Source: Neoroseomonas alkaliterrae (GTDB lineage: Bacteria; Pseudomonadota; Alphaproteobacteria; Acetobacterales; Acetobacteraceae). Taken from it: 64,000 nucleotides of DNA. The notes below the pieces were generated by a model. It saw only the letters and a program-made list of their open reading frames with translations, had not been told where the DNA came from and ran no database searches. Location: assembly GCF_014199195.1 (NCBI RefSeq), contig NZ_JACIJE010000007.1, positions 62,001-126,000 on the forward strand, in the 5' to 3' direction. A program made the translations under genes and the position numbers. Each line of letters opens with the position of its first letter. Position 1 is the stretch's first letter. Positions 19,879 through 28,077 of the stretch are shown here, in pieces.

Positions 19879-20274
19879 ATGGAGATCCTGCAGACCCTCG
19901 CCGATCTCTCGATCCGCCGGGCCTGCGGCTTCGCGGCGCTCGGCATCGCGACCGTGATGATCGGCCTGTCCTTCGACCTCGTGCTGGCCTTCCGCTCCGG
20001 CGCGATCCTCACCTCGCTCGTCTGCGGCGTGATCTGGCTGCGCGTGATCCTCTCGCCATGGCGGGACATCCGCGACACCGAGATGTGGATGCTGCTGGCC
20101 CATGAGCGGCAGCACCTGACCCGGGGGCCGGAGGCGCGCCGCATCGCCGCCGCCGCGGGGGAGGTGCTGCGCGAGCGGCTCGTCTGGCATGCCGAGCGCG
20201 TGGCGCTCGCCGCCTTCGCGCTGTGGGTCTGCACGGGGCTGGCGATGGTGCTCGCCTATCTGTTCGGGGCCTGA
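19879..20274 (+). CDS. Small membrane protein of unknown function
   Basis: A 131-residue protein from the ATG at 19879 (MEILQTLADLSIRRACGFAALG), preceded by GGGGTGGG. There are hydrophobic segments at about residues 13-33 and 38-55 and at the C-terminus (ALAAFALWVCTGLAMVLAYLFGA), with a soluble helical stretch between them (RDIRDTEMWMLLAHERQHLTRGPEARRIAAAAGEVLRERLVW). The frame is open upstream but lacks a start signal there. No family recognised. It ends convergent to the TRAP-associated hydratase-like gene. Confidence 0.65.
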   Translation: MEILQTLADLSIRRACGFAALGIATVMIGLSFDLVLAFRSGAILTSLVCGVIWLRVILSPWRDIRDTEMWMLLAHERQHLTRGPEARRIAAAAGEVLRERLVWHAERVALAAFALWVCTGLAMVLAYLFGA

Positions 20275-20416
20275 CGGACGGCTGGGGGGCGATCCTCGTT
20301 CGATCGGCTCGGCCTCGTGCCTCGCGCGCGGCCGCTCCGCCTGTGCCGCGCGCCAGGGCGGGACGCGGAAGGACGAACCCTGCCCCTTCCGGCGTGAGGC
20401 GCCGTGCACCGGTTTG

Positions 20417-21157
20417 TCAGGCTGCCGGCGCGTCCTCGCCCGATGACGCCTCGCCGATCAGCGCCTGCGCGCGCCCGAGGCCGGCGACCCGCGCCGTCCA
20501 TCGCTCGCCCGCAGCCGGCACCGACGCGGCCCCGAGCCCGGCCAGCATGAGCACCGCGCCGGCAGGCAGGCCGCCCAGCCGCCGTGCCGCCGCGGCCGCC
20601 GCCGCGAAGCCGGCGGCCAGATCCTCCGCCGAACCGCGCGGCCGCTTCGCGCCGGGCGCGCAGGACACCGCGACCGGCCCGGCCGGCAGGGCGCCGGGCC
20701 GGCCGGTGACGACGTAGCCGAGATCGGCGAGGTCCGCGACCGAGTGCGCCTCGTCCGCCGCGCCGTCGCGGAAGCGGCTGGAGGCGAGGTCGAGCGCGGC
20801 ATGCAGGCGGGCGAAGCGGGGCGGCGTGTCGGCCCCGGGCTCCAGCGCCTCGGCGAGCACGCCGAGGATGCCGGCCGAGACGCGCGGCCGGCGCAGGGCC
20901 GACCAGGCGATCACCGCGCCGTCGGCGAGCAGGCGCCCCGGCAGCAGCGGGCCGGCCAGCCAGCCGCCGCCCGCGCCGCGCAGCAGCCGCAGCCCACAGG
21001 GGGCCTGGCCGAGCGCATCGAGCACCGCCTCGGCCACCGCCTCCCCTTCCGCGAGGCCGGCAGGCCGCAGCGCAGGCTCGAGCGGGGCGATCGGGTTGCC
21101 GGTCTCGATCGCCTCGACGATCGCGCCGGCGAGGACCTGTCGCGCTTCCTCCTGCAT
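20417..21157 (-). CDS. 2-keto-4-pentenoate hydratase-like protein (MhpD/FAH family)
   Basis: A 246-residue cytosolic protein. The N-terminal VLAGAIVEAIETGNPIAPL and the later HAALDLASSRFRD and GYVVTGRP segments follow the layout of 2-keto-4-pentenoate hydratases (MhpD/DmpE, FAH superfamily), though the sequence is divergent. Such enzymes hydrate 2-oxo-4-enoates during breakdown of aromatic or dicarboxylic compounds, using a divalent metal. It starts directly after the dctM stop with no spacer, so it is translationally coupled and should act on what the transporter brings in or on its product. If the binding protein takes a keto acid, as its relatives do, the pairing makes sense; this is inference. 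Confidence 0.6.
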   Translation of the reverse strand: MQEEARQVLAGAIVEAIETGNPIAPLEPALRPAGLAEGEAVAEAVLDALGQAPCGLRLLRGAGGGWLAGPLLPGRLLADGAVIAWSALRRPRVSAGILGVLAEALEPGADTPPRFARLHAALDLASSRFRDGAADEAHSVADLADLGYVVTGRPGALPAGPVAVSCAPGAKRPRGSAEDLAAGFAAAAAAARRLGGLPAGAVLMLAGLGAASVPAAGERWTARVAGLGRAQALIGEASSGEDAPAA

Positions 21158-22573
21158 TCAGTTCAGCGAGGGCAGTTGCGGCTCTTCATCCACCTGGAAG
21201 CCGCCGGAGGGCGCCTGCAGCACATCCGCCCCCGAACCGCCGGTCTGCGGCGTGTCGTAGAGGTAGGAGGGCAGCCAGGTCGCGATCTCGGGGAAGATGT
21301 AGAGCATGGTCATGGCGAGGACGACGATGCCGACGAAGGGCAGGCAGCCCGCGAAGATCTGCCCGAGCTTCACCTGCGGCGGCGCCACGCCCTTGAGGTA
21401 GTAGGCCGCCATGGCGACCGGCGGCGTCATGAAGGAGGTCTGCAGGTTCAGCCCGACCAGCACGCCGAAGAAGATCGGGTCGATGCCGAAGGTGTCGAGC
21501 AGCGGCAGGAAGATCGGCACGAAGATCAGCACGATCTCCGACCATTCGAGCGGCCAGCCGAGGACGAAGATGATGAGCTGCGTGACCATGAGGAAGGTCA
21601 CGGGGCTGAGGTTGAGATCCTCCACGAACCACTTCTCGACCACATGGTGGCCGCCGAGATAGCCGAAGACCGAGGTGAAGATGTAGGCGCCGACGAACAG
21701 CCAGCAGACCATCGCGGTGGTGCGCGCGGTGAGGAAGACGCTTTCCTTCAGCTTCTCGAAGGTGAAGGCGCGGTAGGCGATGGCGAGCAGCACCGCGCCC
21801 GCCGAGCCCATGGCCGCCGCCTCCGACGGGGTCGCGAGGCCGAGCAGGATCGCCCCCAGCACCGCCATGATGAGCACCGCGAGCGGCACGAAGGAGGTGA
21901 GCACGGCGAGAAGGACGGTGCCGAAAGGCACGTCGCGCTCCTCGGGCGGCAGCTTCGGGGCCATGGACGGGCGCAGCAGCGCGAGGATCATCACATAGGC
22001 CATGTAGAGCGCGGCGAGGCCGAGCCCCGGCAGGAAGGCGGCCGCGTAGAGGCGTGCGACCGAGGTGCCGGTCGTCGCGCCGTAGAGGATGAACATGATC
22101 GAGGGCGGGATCAGGATGCCGAGGCACCCGCCCGCGCAGACCACGCCAGCCGCAAGGCGCGCGTCGTAGCCCGCGCGCAGCATGGCCGGGAAGGCGAGCA
22201 GACCCATCAGCGTGACCACCGCGCCGACGATGCCCGTGGCGGTGGCGAACATCGCGCAGGTGGCGAGCGTGGCGACCGCGAGCGCGCCCGGCAGCCCGCC
22301 CGAGGCCAGCTGCAGCGCGCGGAACAGCCGGTCGAGGATGTTCGCCCGCTCGATCACGTAGCCCATGAAGATGAAGAGCGGGATCGAGATCAGCACGTCG
22401 TTCGCCATGACCGCATAGGTGCGCTGCACCAGCAGGTCGAAGACGCGCATCTCGAGCGAGAGGTAGCCGAAGCCGATGCCCATCGCCATCAGCGTGAAGG
22501 CGACCGGGAAGCCGAGCAGGATCACGACGATGAAGCTGCCCAGCATCACCATGCCGAGGACGGGGTCGCTCAT
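21158..22573 (-). CDS. dctM: TRAP transporter large permease (DctM)
   Basis: A 471-residue inner-membrane protein with about 12 to 13 helices, the sodium-coupled transport subunit of a TRAP system. Typical segments are NDVLISIPLFIFMGYVIERA (about 58-77), the ATATGIVGAVVTLMGLLAFPAML stretch, and CAGGCLGILIPPSIMFILYGATTGTSV (about 146-172), the conserved region of the IT superfamily. Its start overlaps the dctQ stop by four bases (ATGA). Sequence style is that of the mannitol/chloroaromatic subgroup, whose annotation is unreliable for substrate. Confidence 0.93.
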   Translation of the reverse strand: MSDPVLGMVMLGSFIVVILLGFPVAFTLMAMGIGFGYLSLEMRVFDLLVQRTYAVMANDVLISIPLFIFMGYVIERANILDRLFRALQLASGGLPGALAVATLATCAMFATATGIVGAVVTLMGLLAFPAMLRAGYDARLAAGVVCAGGCLGILIPPSIMFILYGATTGTSVARLYAAAFLPGLGLAALYMAYVMILALLRPSMAPKLPPEERDVPFGTVLLAVLTSFVPLAVLIMAVLGAILLGLATPSEAAAMGSAGAVLLAIAYRAFTFEKLKESVFLTARTTAMVCWLFVGAYIFTSVFGYLGGHHVVEKWFVEDLNLSPVTFLMVTQLIIFVLGWPLEWSEIVLIFVPIFLPLLDTFGIDPIFFGVLVGLNLQTSFMTPPVAMAAYYLKGVAPPQVKLGQIFAGCLPFVGIVVLAMTMLYIFPEIATWLPSYLYDTPQTGGSGADVLQAPSGGFQVDEEPQLPSLN

Positions 22574-23163
22574 CGCGCGGCCTCCGCGGCGTGGATCTTC
22601 CCGGCCTGCTGGAGCGCGACCTCCTCCATCTCCTGCACGTCGCCGAGCCGCGGCGGCCAGCGTCCGTTCCGCAGTGTCATCACGCAGCGCATGGCCTCGG
22701 CGATGCCCTGCAGGATCATCAGCAGGCCAACCGCGGGGATGACGAACTTGAACGGCCAGATGTAGGGGCCGACGGGGGAGAAGGAGGACCGCTCGTTCTG
22801 GTGGAAGGACTGGGCGAAGAAGTCCCAGCCGAACCAGACCAGCGCCGCCATGGCCGGGAAGAAGAAGAGCAGGTAGAGGCCGAGATCGAGCACCGCCTGC
22901 ACCCGATCGGGCGCGAGGCGATAGAGGAAGTCAGCCCGCACATGCCCGCCGCGGCTCATCGTATAGGCGCCCGCGCACATGAACAGCGTGCCGTAGAGCA
23001 TGTAGGAGACGTCGAAGGCCCAGGTGGTCGGCGCGCGGAAGAAGTAGCGCGCGAAGACCTCGTAGCAGATGGCCACCGTCAGCCCCACGATCAGCCAGGC
23101 GAAGGCCTTGCCGATGAAGGTGCTGATGCGGTCGATCGTGAGCAGCAGCGACTGCGCTGGCAT
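22570..23163 (-). CDS. dctQ: TRAP transporter small permease (DctQ)
   Basis: A 197-residue membrane protein with four predicted helices (FAWLIVGLTVAICYEVFARYFF; VSYMLYGTLFMCAGAYTM; VLDLGLYLLFFFPAMAALVWFGW; FVIPAVGLLMILQGIAEAM) and RGGHVRADFLYR between helices 2 and 3, a DctQ hallmark. It supports the large permease and docks the binding protein. It is separated from dctP by 114 bases holding a strong stem-loop, and overlaps dctM by four bases. Confidence 0.9.
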   Translation of the reverse strand: MPAQSLLLTIDRISTFIGKAFAWLIVGLTVAICYEVFARYFFRAPTTWAFDVSYMLYGTLFMCAGAYTMSRGGHVRADFLYRLAPDRVQAVLDLGLYLLFFFPAMAALVWFGWDFFAQSFHQNERSSFSPVGPYIWPFKFVIPAVGLLMILQGIAEAMRCVMTLRNGRWPPRLGDVQEMEEVALQQAGKIHAAEAAR

Positions 23164-23220
23164 GCGGTGGGCCTCCCCGTGCCCGTCATCCGCCCGGCTG
23201 TGTCAGGGGCTGCGGGCGCC

Positions 23221-23259
23221 CCAGAAGAAAGCCCGCCCCGTTCCGCGCGGGGCGGGCTT
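23221..23259 (-). terminator. Stem-loop between dctP and dctQ
   Basis: On the minus strand a perfect 12-bp stem (23248-23259 with 23229-23240, loop of 7) is followed by TTTCTTCT. It looks like an intrinsic terminator inside the transporter operon. Partial read-through would give more binding protein than permease, a common arrangement in binding-protein-dependent transporters. Confidence 0.7.
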
Positions 23260-23277
23260 GAGGCATTGCGCGCCGGG

Positions 23278-24399
23278 TCAGCCGCGCGCGAAGAAGTGGT
23301 TGTAGGCGAGCGCCGGGCTCGCCTGGTAGCGCAGGTAGAAGGCGCTGACGCGGCGGCACCACTCGCGCTGGCTGTCCGTCACCTTCTTGAAGAAGGCGTC
23401 GGATTCCAGGTTGCGGATCACGCCGTCCCAGGCGCGGAGCTGCGCTTCCAGGATCGGGCGCGGCGTGACCTGCACGTTCACGCCCTGCGTCGAGGCCATG
23501 GCCTGCAGGTCGTTCGGGTAGCGCAGCTGCTGCTTCCAGGACATGTCGGCCGAGGCGGCCTCGGCCGAATGGCGGATGATCGCCTTCAGCTCCGCCGGCA
23601 GGGCGTCGTACTTCGCCTTGTTGAACAGGACCTCGAAGGTCTCGGTGTTCTGGTGGTAGGACTGGATCATGTAGTTCTTGGCCACGTCCGGGAAGCCGAG
23701 CACGCGGTCCGAGGACGGGTTGTTGAACTCCGCGCCGTCGATCACGCCGCGCTCCAGCGCGGGCACGATCTCGCCGCCGGGCAGGGCCGTGACGGCCGAG
23801 CCGAGGGCGTTGAACAGGTCGGTCGCGAGGCCCACGGTGCGGTACTTCAGGCCGCGGAGCTGATCGACATTGGTGATCGGGTTGCGGAACCAGCCGAGCG
23901 GCTGGGTCGGCATCGGCCCGGTCTGGAAGCCGACCACGTTCACGCGCAGGATCTGGCCGATGAGCTCGTTGTAGAGCGCCTCGCCGCCGCCGTAATAGAA
24001 CCAGGCGAGGTAGGAGTTCGCGTCGTAGAACCAGGCCGGCGGCGTGCCGAACAGGCTGAACGCCTTGTTCTTGCCGAACCAGTAGGCCGAGACGCCATGC
24101 CCGCCATCGAGCGTGCCGGCCGAGACCGCGTCGATCAGCTGGAAGGCGCCGACCACCGCGCCCGCGGGAAGCAGCTCCAGGCGAAGCCGCCCGCCGGCCA
24201 TGGCGTTGACGCGGTTCACGTAGTCCTGGGCGAATTCATGGAAGATGTCCCGCGCGGGCCAGGTGGACTGGAAGCGCCAGGTGACGGTCTGCGCCCGGCT
24301 GACGCCCGGCGTCGCGAGCACCGCCGCGCCAGCGCCGGCCACCGCCGCCGCCTTGAGGAAACCACGCCGCGCCGGCACCGGCGCCTTCTCGTCGGTCAT
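23278..24399 (-). CDS. dctP: TRAP transporter substrate-binding protein, Tat-exported (DctP/TakP-like)
   Basis: A 373-residue periplasmic binding protein. The ATG at 24399 has GGGAGG five to six bases upstream. The N-terminus has a twin-arginine motif ARRGFLKAAAVAGAGAAVLA ending ...GVSRA-QT, so export is by the Tat route. The mature protein has FQSTWPARDIFHEFAQDYV, GLKYRTVGLATDLF and GGEIVPALERGVIDGAEFNNP, the pattern of the TakP/lactate-binding subgroup of TRAP receptors, which bind 2-oxo acids or lactate as a metal complex. First gene of dctP-dctQ-dctM-hydratase. A possible promoter (TTGCGC / CATATT) lies in the 118 bases before it but the spacing is poor. Confidence 0.9.
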   Translation of the reverse strand: MTDEKAPVPARRGFLKAAAVAGAGAAVLATPGVSRAQTVTWRFQSTWPARDIFHEFAQDYVNRVNAMAGGRLRLELLPAGAVVGAFQLIDAVSAGTLDGGHGVSAYWFGKNKAFSLFGTPPAWFYDANSYLAWFYYGGGEALYNELIGQILRVNVVGFQTGPMPTQPLGWFRNPITNVDQLRGLKYRTVGLATDLFNALGSAVTALPGGEIVPALERGVIDGAEFNNPSSDRVLGFPDVAKNYMIQSYHQNTETFEVLFNKAKYDALPAELKAIIRHSAEAASADMSWKQQLRYPNDLQAMASTQGVNVQVTPRPILEAQLRAWDGVIRNLESDAFFKKVTDSQREWCRRVSAFYLRYQASPALAYNHFFARG

Positions 24400-24517
24400 C
24401 GTGACCCTCCCTTGAGGCCGGGCTCGTTCATGGATCCCCGGCATGATGCAGCACCAGCCAATATGGGAGCGGCGGATGGCGCGCAATGGGGATCGCGCCC
24501 GCCGCGCCGCCGCGGGC

Positions 24518-25327
24518 CTATTTCGTTACGAAGGCCTTCTCGACCACATAGGTGCCGGGCGCGCTGTTGGCGCCTTCCTCGAAGCCGCGGGCTTCCAGCA
24601 TGGCCTTGCAGTCCCGGTTCATCGCCTCGGAGCCGCAGAGCATCACCCGGTCATGCGCGGGGTCGAGCGGCGGCAGGCCGAGATCGGCGAATATCCGCCC
24701 CGATTCCACGAGTTCTGTGATGCGCCCCTGGGTGCGGAAGGGCTCGCGCGTGACCGAGGGGTAGTAGCGCAGCTTGCCGCGGACCATCTCGCCGAGGAAC
24801 TCGTGCGCGGGCAGTTCCTCCTCGAACAGAGCGCGATGGGCGAGTTCGGCCACCTGCCGCACGGTATGGGCGACCACGACCGTCTCGTAGCGTTCATAGA
24901 CATCGGGCTCGCGCGCGAGGCTGAGGAAGGGCGCGAGGCCGGTGCCGGTGGCGAGCAGCCACAGCGTGCGCCCGGGCAGCAGGTTGTCCGTCACCAGCGT
25001 GCCGGTGGGCTTGCGGCCGATCAGCACCGTGTCGCCCACCGCGATGTGCTGCAGGCGCGATGTCAGCGGCCCGTCCTGCACCTTGATCGAGAGGAACTCC
25101 AGCTCCTCCTCCCAGGTCGGGCTGGCCATCGAATAGGCGCGGACCAGCGGCTTGCCGTTCACCATCAGCCCGATCATGGCGAACTCGCCCGCACGGAAGC
25201 GGAAGGCGGGGTCGCGCGTGCAGCGGAAGGAGAACAGGCGGTCGGTCCAGTGATGGACCCAGGTCACGCGCTCGCCGAAATAGGCGGCGGGGATGACCGG
25301 GGCGGCGGGGGCGGGCGCGTCGTTCAT
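24518..25327 (-). CDS. fpr: Ferredoxin-NADP+ reductase
   Basis: A 269-residue FAD enzyme that exchanges electrons between NADPH and ferredoxin or flavodoxin, often used for iron-sulfur repair and oxidative stress. Seen: RAYSMAS for FAD binding (about 64-70), LLATGTGLAPFLSL for NADPH binding (about 116-129), VMLCGSEAMNRD near residue 220, and the C-terminal YVVEKAFVTK typical of bacterial subclass I Fpr. The ATG at 25327 (MNDAPAPAAP) is preferred because the upstream part of the frame is only shadow of the divergent gene. It stands alone, 118 bases from dctP. Confidence 0.92.
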   Translation of the reverse strand: MNDAPAPAAPVIPAAYFGERVTWVHHWTDRLFSFRCTRDPAFRFRAGEFAMIGLMVNGKPLVRAYSMASPTWEEELEFLSIKVQDGPLTSRLQHIAVGDTVLIGRKPTGTLVTDNLLPGRTLWLLATGTGLAPFLSLAREPDVYERYETVVVAHTVRQVAELAHRALFEEELPAHEFLGEMVRGKLRYYPSVTREPFRTQGRITELVESGRIFADLGLPPLDPAHDRVMLCGSEAMNRDCKAMLEARGFEEGANSAPGTYVVEKAFVTK

Positions 25328-25420
25328 GGCGGGCGTCTTGTGCTGCGGCGCGGCAGCGGGTGCAACGGGAAAGACGGGGGCGGGCTTGCGCGCTCTCCGC
25401 CCCCGGTCTCTGTTGCGCGC

Positions 25421-26140
25421 ATGAGCGACCTGCCCGAAGGCGTCCCCTGGGACCCCGCCACCGACCCGCCCCTCGGCCCCCTGGTGGACCCGACGCCGCG
25501 CCCGCTGCCTGCGCGCGTGGCCCATCGCGGTCGGTCGGTGGATCTCGAGCCGCTGCACCTGCGCCATGCGCCCGAACTCTGGCGCGCGGCGCAGAGCGAC
25601 CCGACCGGGGCCTCCTGGGCCTATCTCGGCTACGGGCCCTTCGCCGACGAGGCGGCGCTGGCGCGATTCCTCGGCGGCTTCGCCACCACCCACGACCCGA
25701 TGGCCTGGGCGGTGCGGCCGCATGTGACGGGCACGGCGGATGGCTGGCTGACGCTGATGGAGATCCAGCCCGCTCATGCGCATATCGAGATCGGGAACAT
25801 CTGGTTCTCGCCCCGGATGCAGCGCAGCCGCGCCGCGACCGAGGCGATGTTCCTGCTGATGCGCCACGCCATGGACGACCTCGGCTACCGGCGCCTGACC
25901 TGGAAGTGCAACGCGCTGAACATGCCCTCCCGCCGGGCGGCGGCGCGGCTCGGCTTCACCTACGAGGGCACGCTGCGCAACGTGCTGGTGGTCAAGGGGC
26001 GGCGGCGCGACACGGCGTGGTTCTCGATCCTCGGCGATGAATGGCCGGCGCGGCGGGATGCGATCGCCCGCTGGCTGGACGATTCGAACTGGGCCCCCGA
26101 CGGGGCGCCGCGGCAGGGGCTCGCCGCCTTCCGGGGCTGA
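25421..26140 (+). CDS. GNAT N-acetyltransferase (RimJ/RimL type)
   Basis: A 239-residue acetyltransferase. A 25-residue leader is followed by RSVDLEPLHLRHAPELWRAAQSDP, then the GNAT core with IEIGNIWFSPRMQRSRAATEAMFLLMRHAMDDLGYRRLTWKCNALNMPSRRAAARLGFTYEG (residues about 125-185); the acetyl-CoA loop is the degenerate RMQRSRAAT. The C-terminus WFSILGDEWP is typical of the RimJ/RimL-like group that acetylates amino groups of proteins or small molecules. The acceptor is unknown. Divergent from fpr over 93 bases. Confidence 0.82.
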   Translation: MSDLPEGVPWDPATDPPLGPLVDPTPRPLPARVAHRGRSVDLEPLHLRHAPELWRAAQSDPTGASWAYLGYGPFADEAALARFLGGFATTHDPMAWAVRPHVTGTADGWLTLMEIQPAHAHIEIGNIWFSPRMQRSRAATEAMFLLMRHAMDDLGYRRLTWKCNALNMPSRRAAARLGFTYEGTLRNVLVVKGRRRDTAWFSILGDEWPARRDAIARWLDDSNWAPDGAPRQGLAAFRG

Positions 26141-26145
26141 GAGAC

Positions 26146-26261
26146 GGCTTGATGATGCGCCGACCGGCGCATCCCGCAGTCCGGCACCGGCCCGCTCCCT
26201 AGCCCGGCTTGGCCACCCATCAAGCCTTGGGCAGGCGGGCGAGGAAGCGGGCCGGTGCCGG
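26146..26261. repeat. Nested inverted repeats (island C)
   Basis: Right after the acetyltransferase stop are three overlapping inverted repeats: GGCTTGATG (26146-26154) with CATCAAGCC (26218-26226); GATGCGCC-GACC-GGCGCATC (26154-26173); and a perfect 16-bp arm pair at 26181-26196 and 26246-26261, with further pairing inside it. The stretch could fold in mutually exclusive ways. No coding gene; identity unknown. Confidence 0.6.
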
Positions 26262-26367
26262 CATTCCGAAACAGCCCCCGAGCGGGCGGGGCTTGCGGCG
26301 CGCGGGGCGGGATTCCCATGTCCCCCATCGCCGCCCCTCGGGCGGCCAAGACGCCGGGAGATGCCCC

Positions 26368-26523
26368 ATGCTTGAGCCCTCCGTCACCGGGATCCTGGGC
26401 TGGGCCCTGATCCTCGCCGCCATCGCCTATGGCGCCATCCATCGCCGCGGGGAGGGACCGGCGATCGCCGCCGCCGTGCTCGTCGGCGCGGCGACGAAGG
26501 TGGCGCTGATCCACGCGACCTGA
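26368..26523 (+). CDS. 51-residue single-span membrane protein
   Basis: A small frame from the ATG at 26368, preceded by GGGAG at 8 bases. The product (MLEPSVTGILGWALILAAIAYGAIHRR...) has one or two hydrophobic stretches flanking a short basic turn and ends KVALIHAT. No family recognised. Support is the ribosome site and hydrophobic pattern only. It sits between a hairpin-rich island and the phytase-like gene. Confidence 0.5.
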   Translation: MLEPSVTGILGWALILAAIAYGAIHRRGEGPAIAAAVLVGAATKVALIHAT

Positions 26524-26618
26524 GCGCGCGGCGATTTCGCAGAGGTGAAACGCCGCCGTCACCCCCGGGCAACGGGCCGGGTCTAAAGGCGCGCCCCGTC
26601 CTCGAACGGGGGAGACCC

Positions 26619-27998
26619 ATGCGCCGACTTCTTCTCGCCACCTGCGTCCTTCTCGCCGGGCCCGCGCTCGCCGACCAGCGCTTCGAGGCGCGGCTCGCGG
26701 GCCACGCCATCCTGCCCGCGGCGACCTTCATCGCCCCGCCGGCCGATGCGCCGCCGGGCTTCGCGATCTCGGGCCGATTCACGGGCGGGCCGGTGCAGCG
26801 CAACGAGCAGCCGGAAAGCCGGCCCGGCAGCACCGGCCCCGCCTACGGCAACCGCGCGACCGGCCTCAGCCTGCCCTTCCGCGGCCAGCCGCTGCAGGGC
26901 TTCTCCGGCATCGCGCCGGTGCGCGGGCAGCCCGGCTCCTGGTGGGTGCTGACCGACAACGGCTTCGGCAACCGCGCGAACAGCCCCGACGCGCTACTGA
27001 TGTTCCACCGCATCCGCCCCGACTTCCGCACCGGGCAGGTCGAGGTGCAGCAGACCATCTTCCTCTCCGATCCCGACCGCGTGGTGCCATTCCGCATCGC
27101 CACCGAGGGCACGGAGCGGCGCTACCTCACGGGGGCGGATTTCGACCTCGAGAGCATCCAGCCCATGCCCGACGGGACCTTCTGGATCGGCGAGGAGTTC
27201 GGTCCCTACCTGATCCATGTGGATGCCGCGGGCCGGGTGCTGCGGGTGGTCGAGACGATGCTCGACGGCCAGCCGCTGCGCTCGCCCGACCATCCGGCCC
27301 TCCTCGTCCCGGCCAATCCGACCCAGCCCGTGGCCTTCCGCGTCCCGCGCTCGGGCGGCTACGAGGGCATGGCGGCCTCGCCCGACGGCAGCCGCCTCTA
27401 TGCCATGCTGGAGAAGCCGCTGTTCCGCGAGGGCTCGGCCGAGGCCGAGGGGCGGTTCCTGCGAATCCTCGAGTTCGATGCCCAGCGCGCGGCCTGGACG
27501 GGGCGCGTGCTGCGCTACCGCCTCGAGCCCGGCGCGACGGCGATCGGCGACTTCAACATGATCGACGACCGCCGCGCCCTGGTCATCGAGCGCGACGACG
27601 GGGCGGGCGATCCGGGCCTGGCCTGCGCGCAGGGCCAGCAGAGCACCGCCGAGCGGCCCTGCTTCCCCAACCCCGCGCGCTTCAAGCGCGTCTATCTGAT
27701 CGACCTCGGCGCCGTGGATGCCGAGGGCTTCGTGCGCAAGATCGGCCATATCGACCTGATGGCGATCCGCGACCCCGAAGGCGTGGCGCGCCAGCGCGGC
27801 GACGTGCCGGCCGACGCCCCGCGCGAGCGCTTCACCTTCCCCTTCTTCACCATCGAGAACGTGGCGATGGTGGACGAGAACCACATCATCGTCGGCAACG
27901 ACAACAACCTGCCCTTCTCGGCCGACCGCCGGCTGACGCGCGCCGACGACAACGAGCTGATCCTGCTGCACGTGCCGGAGTTCCTGCGCGCGCGCTGA
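26619..27998 (+). CDS. Secreted esterase-like phytase-domain protein
   Basis: A 459-residue exported protein with a short signal peptide (MRRLLLATCVLLAGPALA-DQ) and GGGGGAG just before the ATG. The body matches the phytase-like domain (PF13449): QGFSGIAPVRGQPGSWWVLTDNGFGNRANSPDALLMF (about residues 90-126), DFDLESIQPMPDGTFWIGEEFGPYL (about 177-202), GYEGMAASPDGSRLYAMLEKPL and ENVAMVDENHIIVGNDNNLPFS near the C-terminus. The fold is a beta-propeller that probably binds metal; some members are annotated as phytases or esterases but real substrates are rarely tested. A hairpin follows the stop. Confidence 0.78.
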   Translation: MRRLLLATCVLLAGPALADQRFEARLAGHAILPAATFIAPPADAPPGFAISGRFTGGPVQRNEQPESRPGSTGPAYGNRATGLSLPFRGQPLQGFSGIAPVRGQPGSWWVLTDNGFGNRANSPDALLMFHRIRPDFRTGQVEVQQTIFLSDPDRVVPFRIATEGTERRYLTGADFDLESIQPMPDGTFWIGEEFGPYLIHVDAAGRVLRVVETMLDGQPLRSPDHPALLVPANPTQPVAFRVPRSGGYEGMAASPDGSRLYAMLEKPLFREGSAEAEGRFLRILEFDAQRAAWTGRVLRYRLEPGATAIGDFNMIDDRRALVIERDDGAGDPGLACAQGQQSTAERPCFPNPARFKRVYLIDLGAVDAEGFVRKIGHIDLMAIRDPEGVARQRGDVPADAPRERFTFPFFTIENVAMVDENHIIVGNDNNLPFSADRRLTRADDNELILLHVPEFLRAR

Positions 27999-28012
27999 TC
28001 GCCAAGCCCTGC

Positions 28013-28038
28013 CGGGCCGGCGCGGACACGCCGGCCCG
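28013..28038 (+). terminator. Hairpin after the phytase-like gene
   Basis: A perfect 10-bp stem, CGGGCCGGCG and its complement, around a CGGACA loop, 14 bases after the stop. Only GTT follows, so termination by this hairpin alone would be weak. Confidence 0.5.
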
Positions 28039-28077
28039 GTTGCCACCCGCACGGGCCTGTTCCACGCTGCCCACCTC

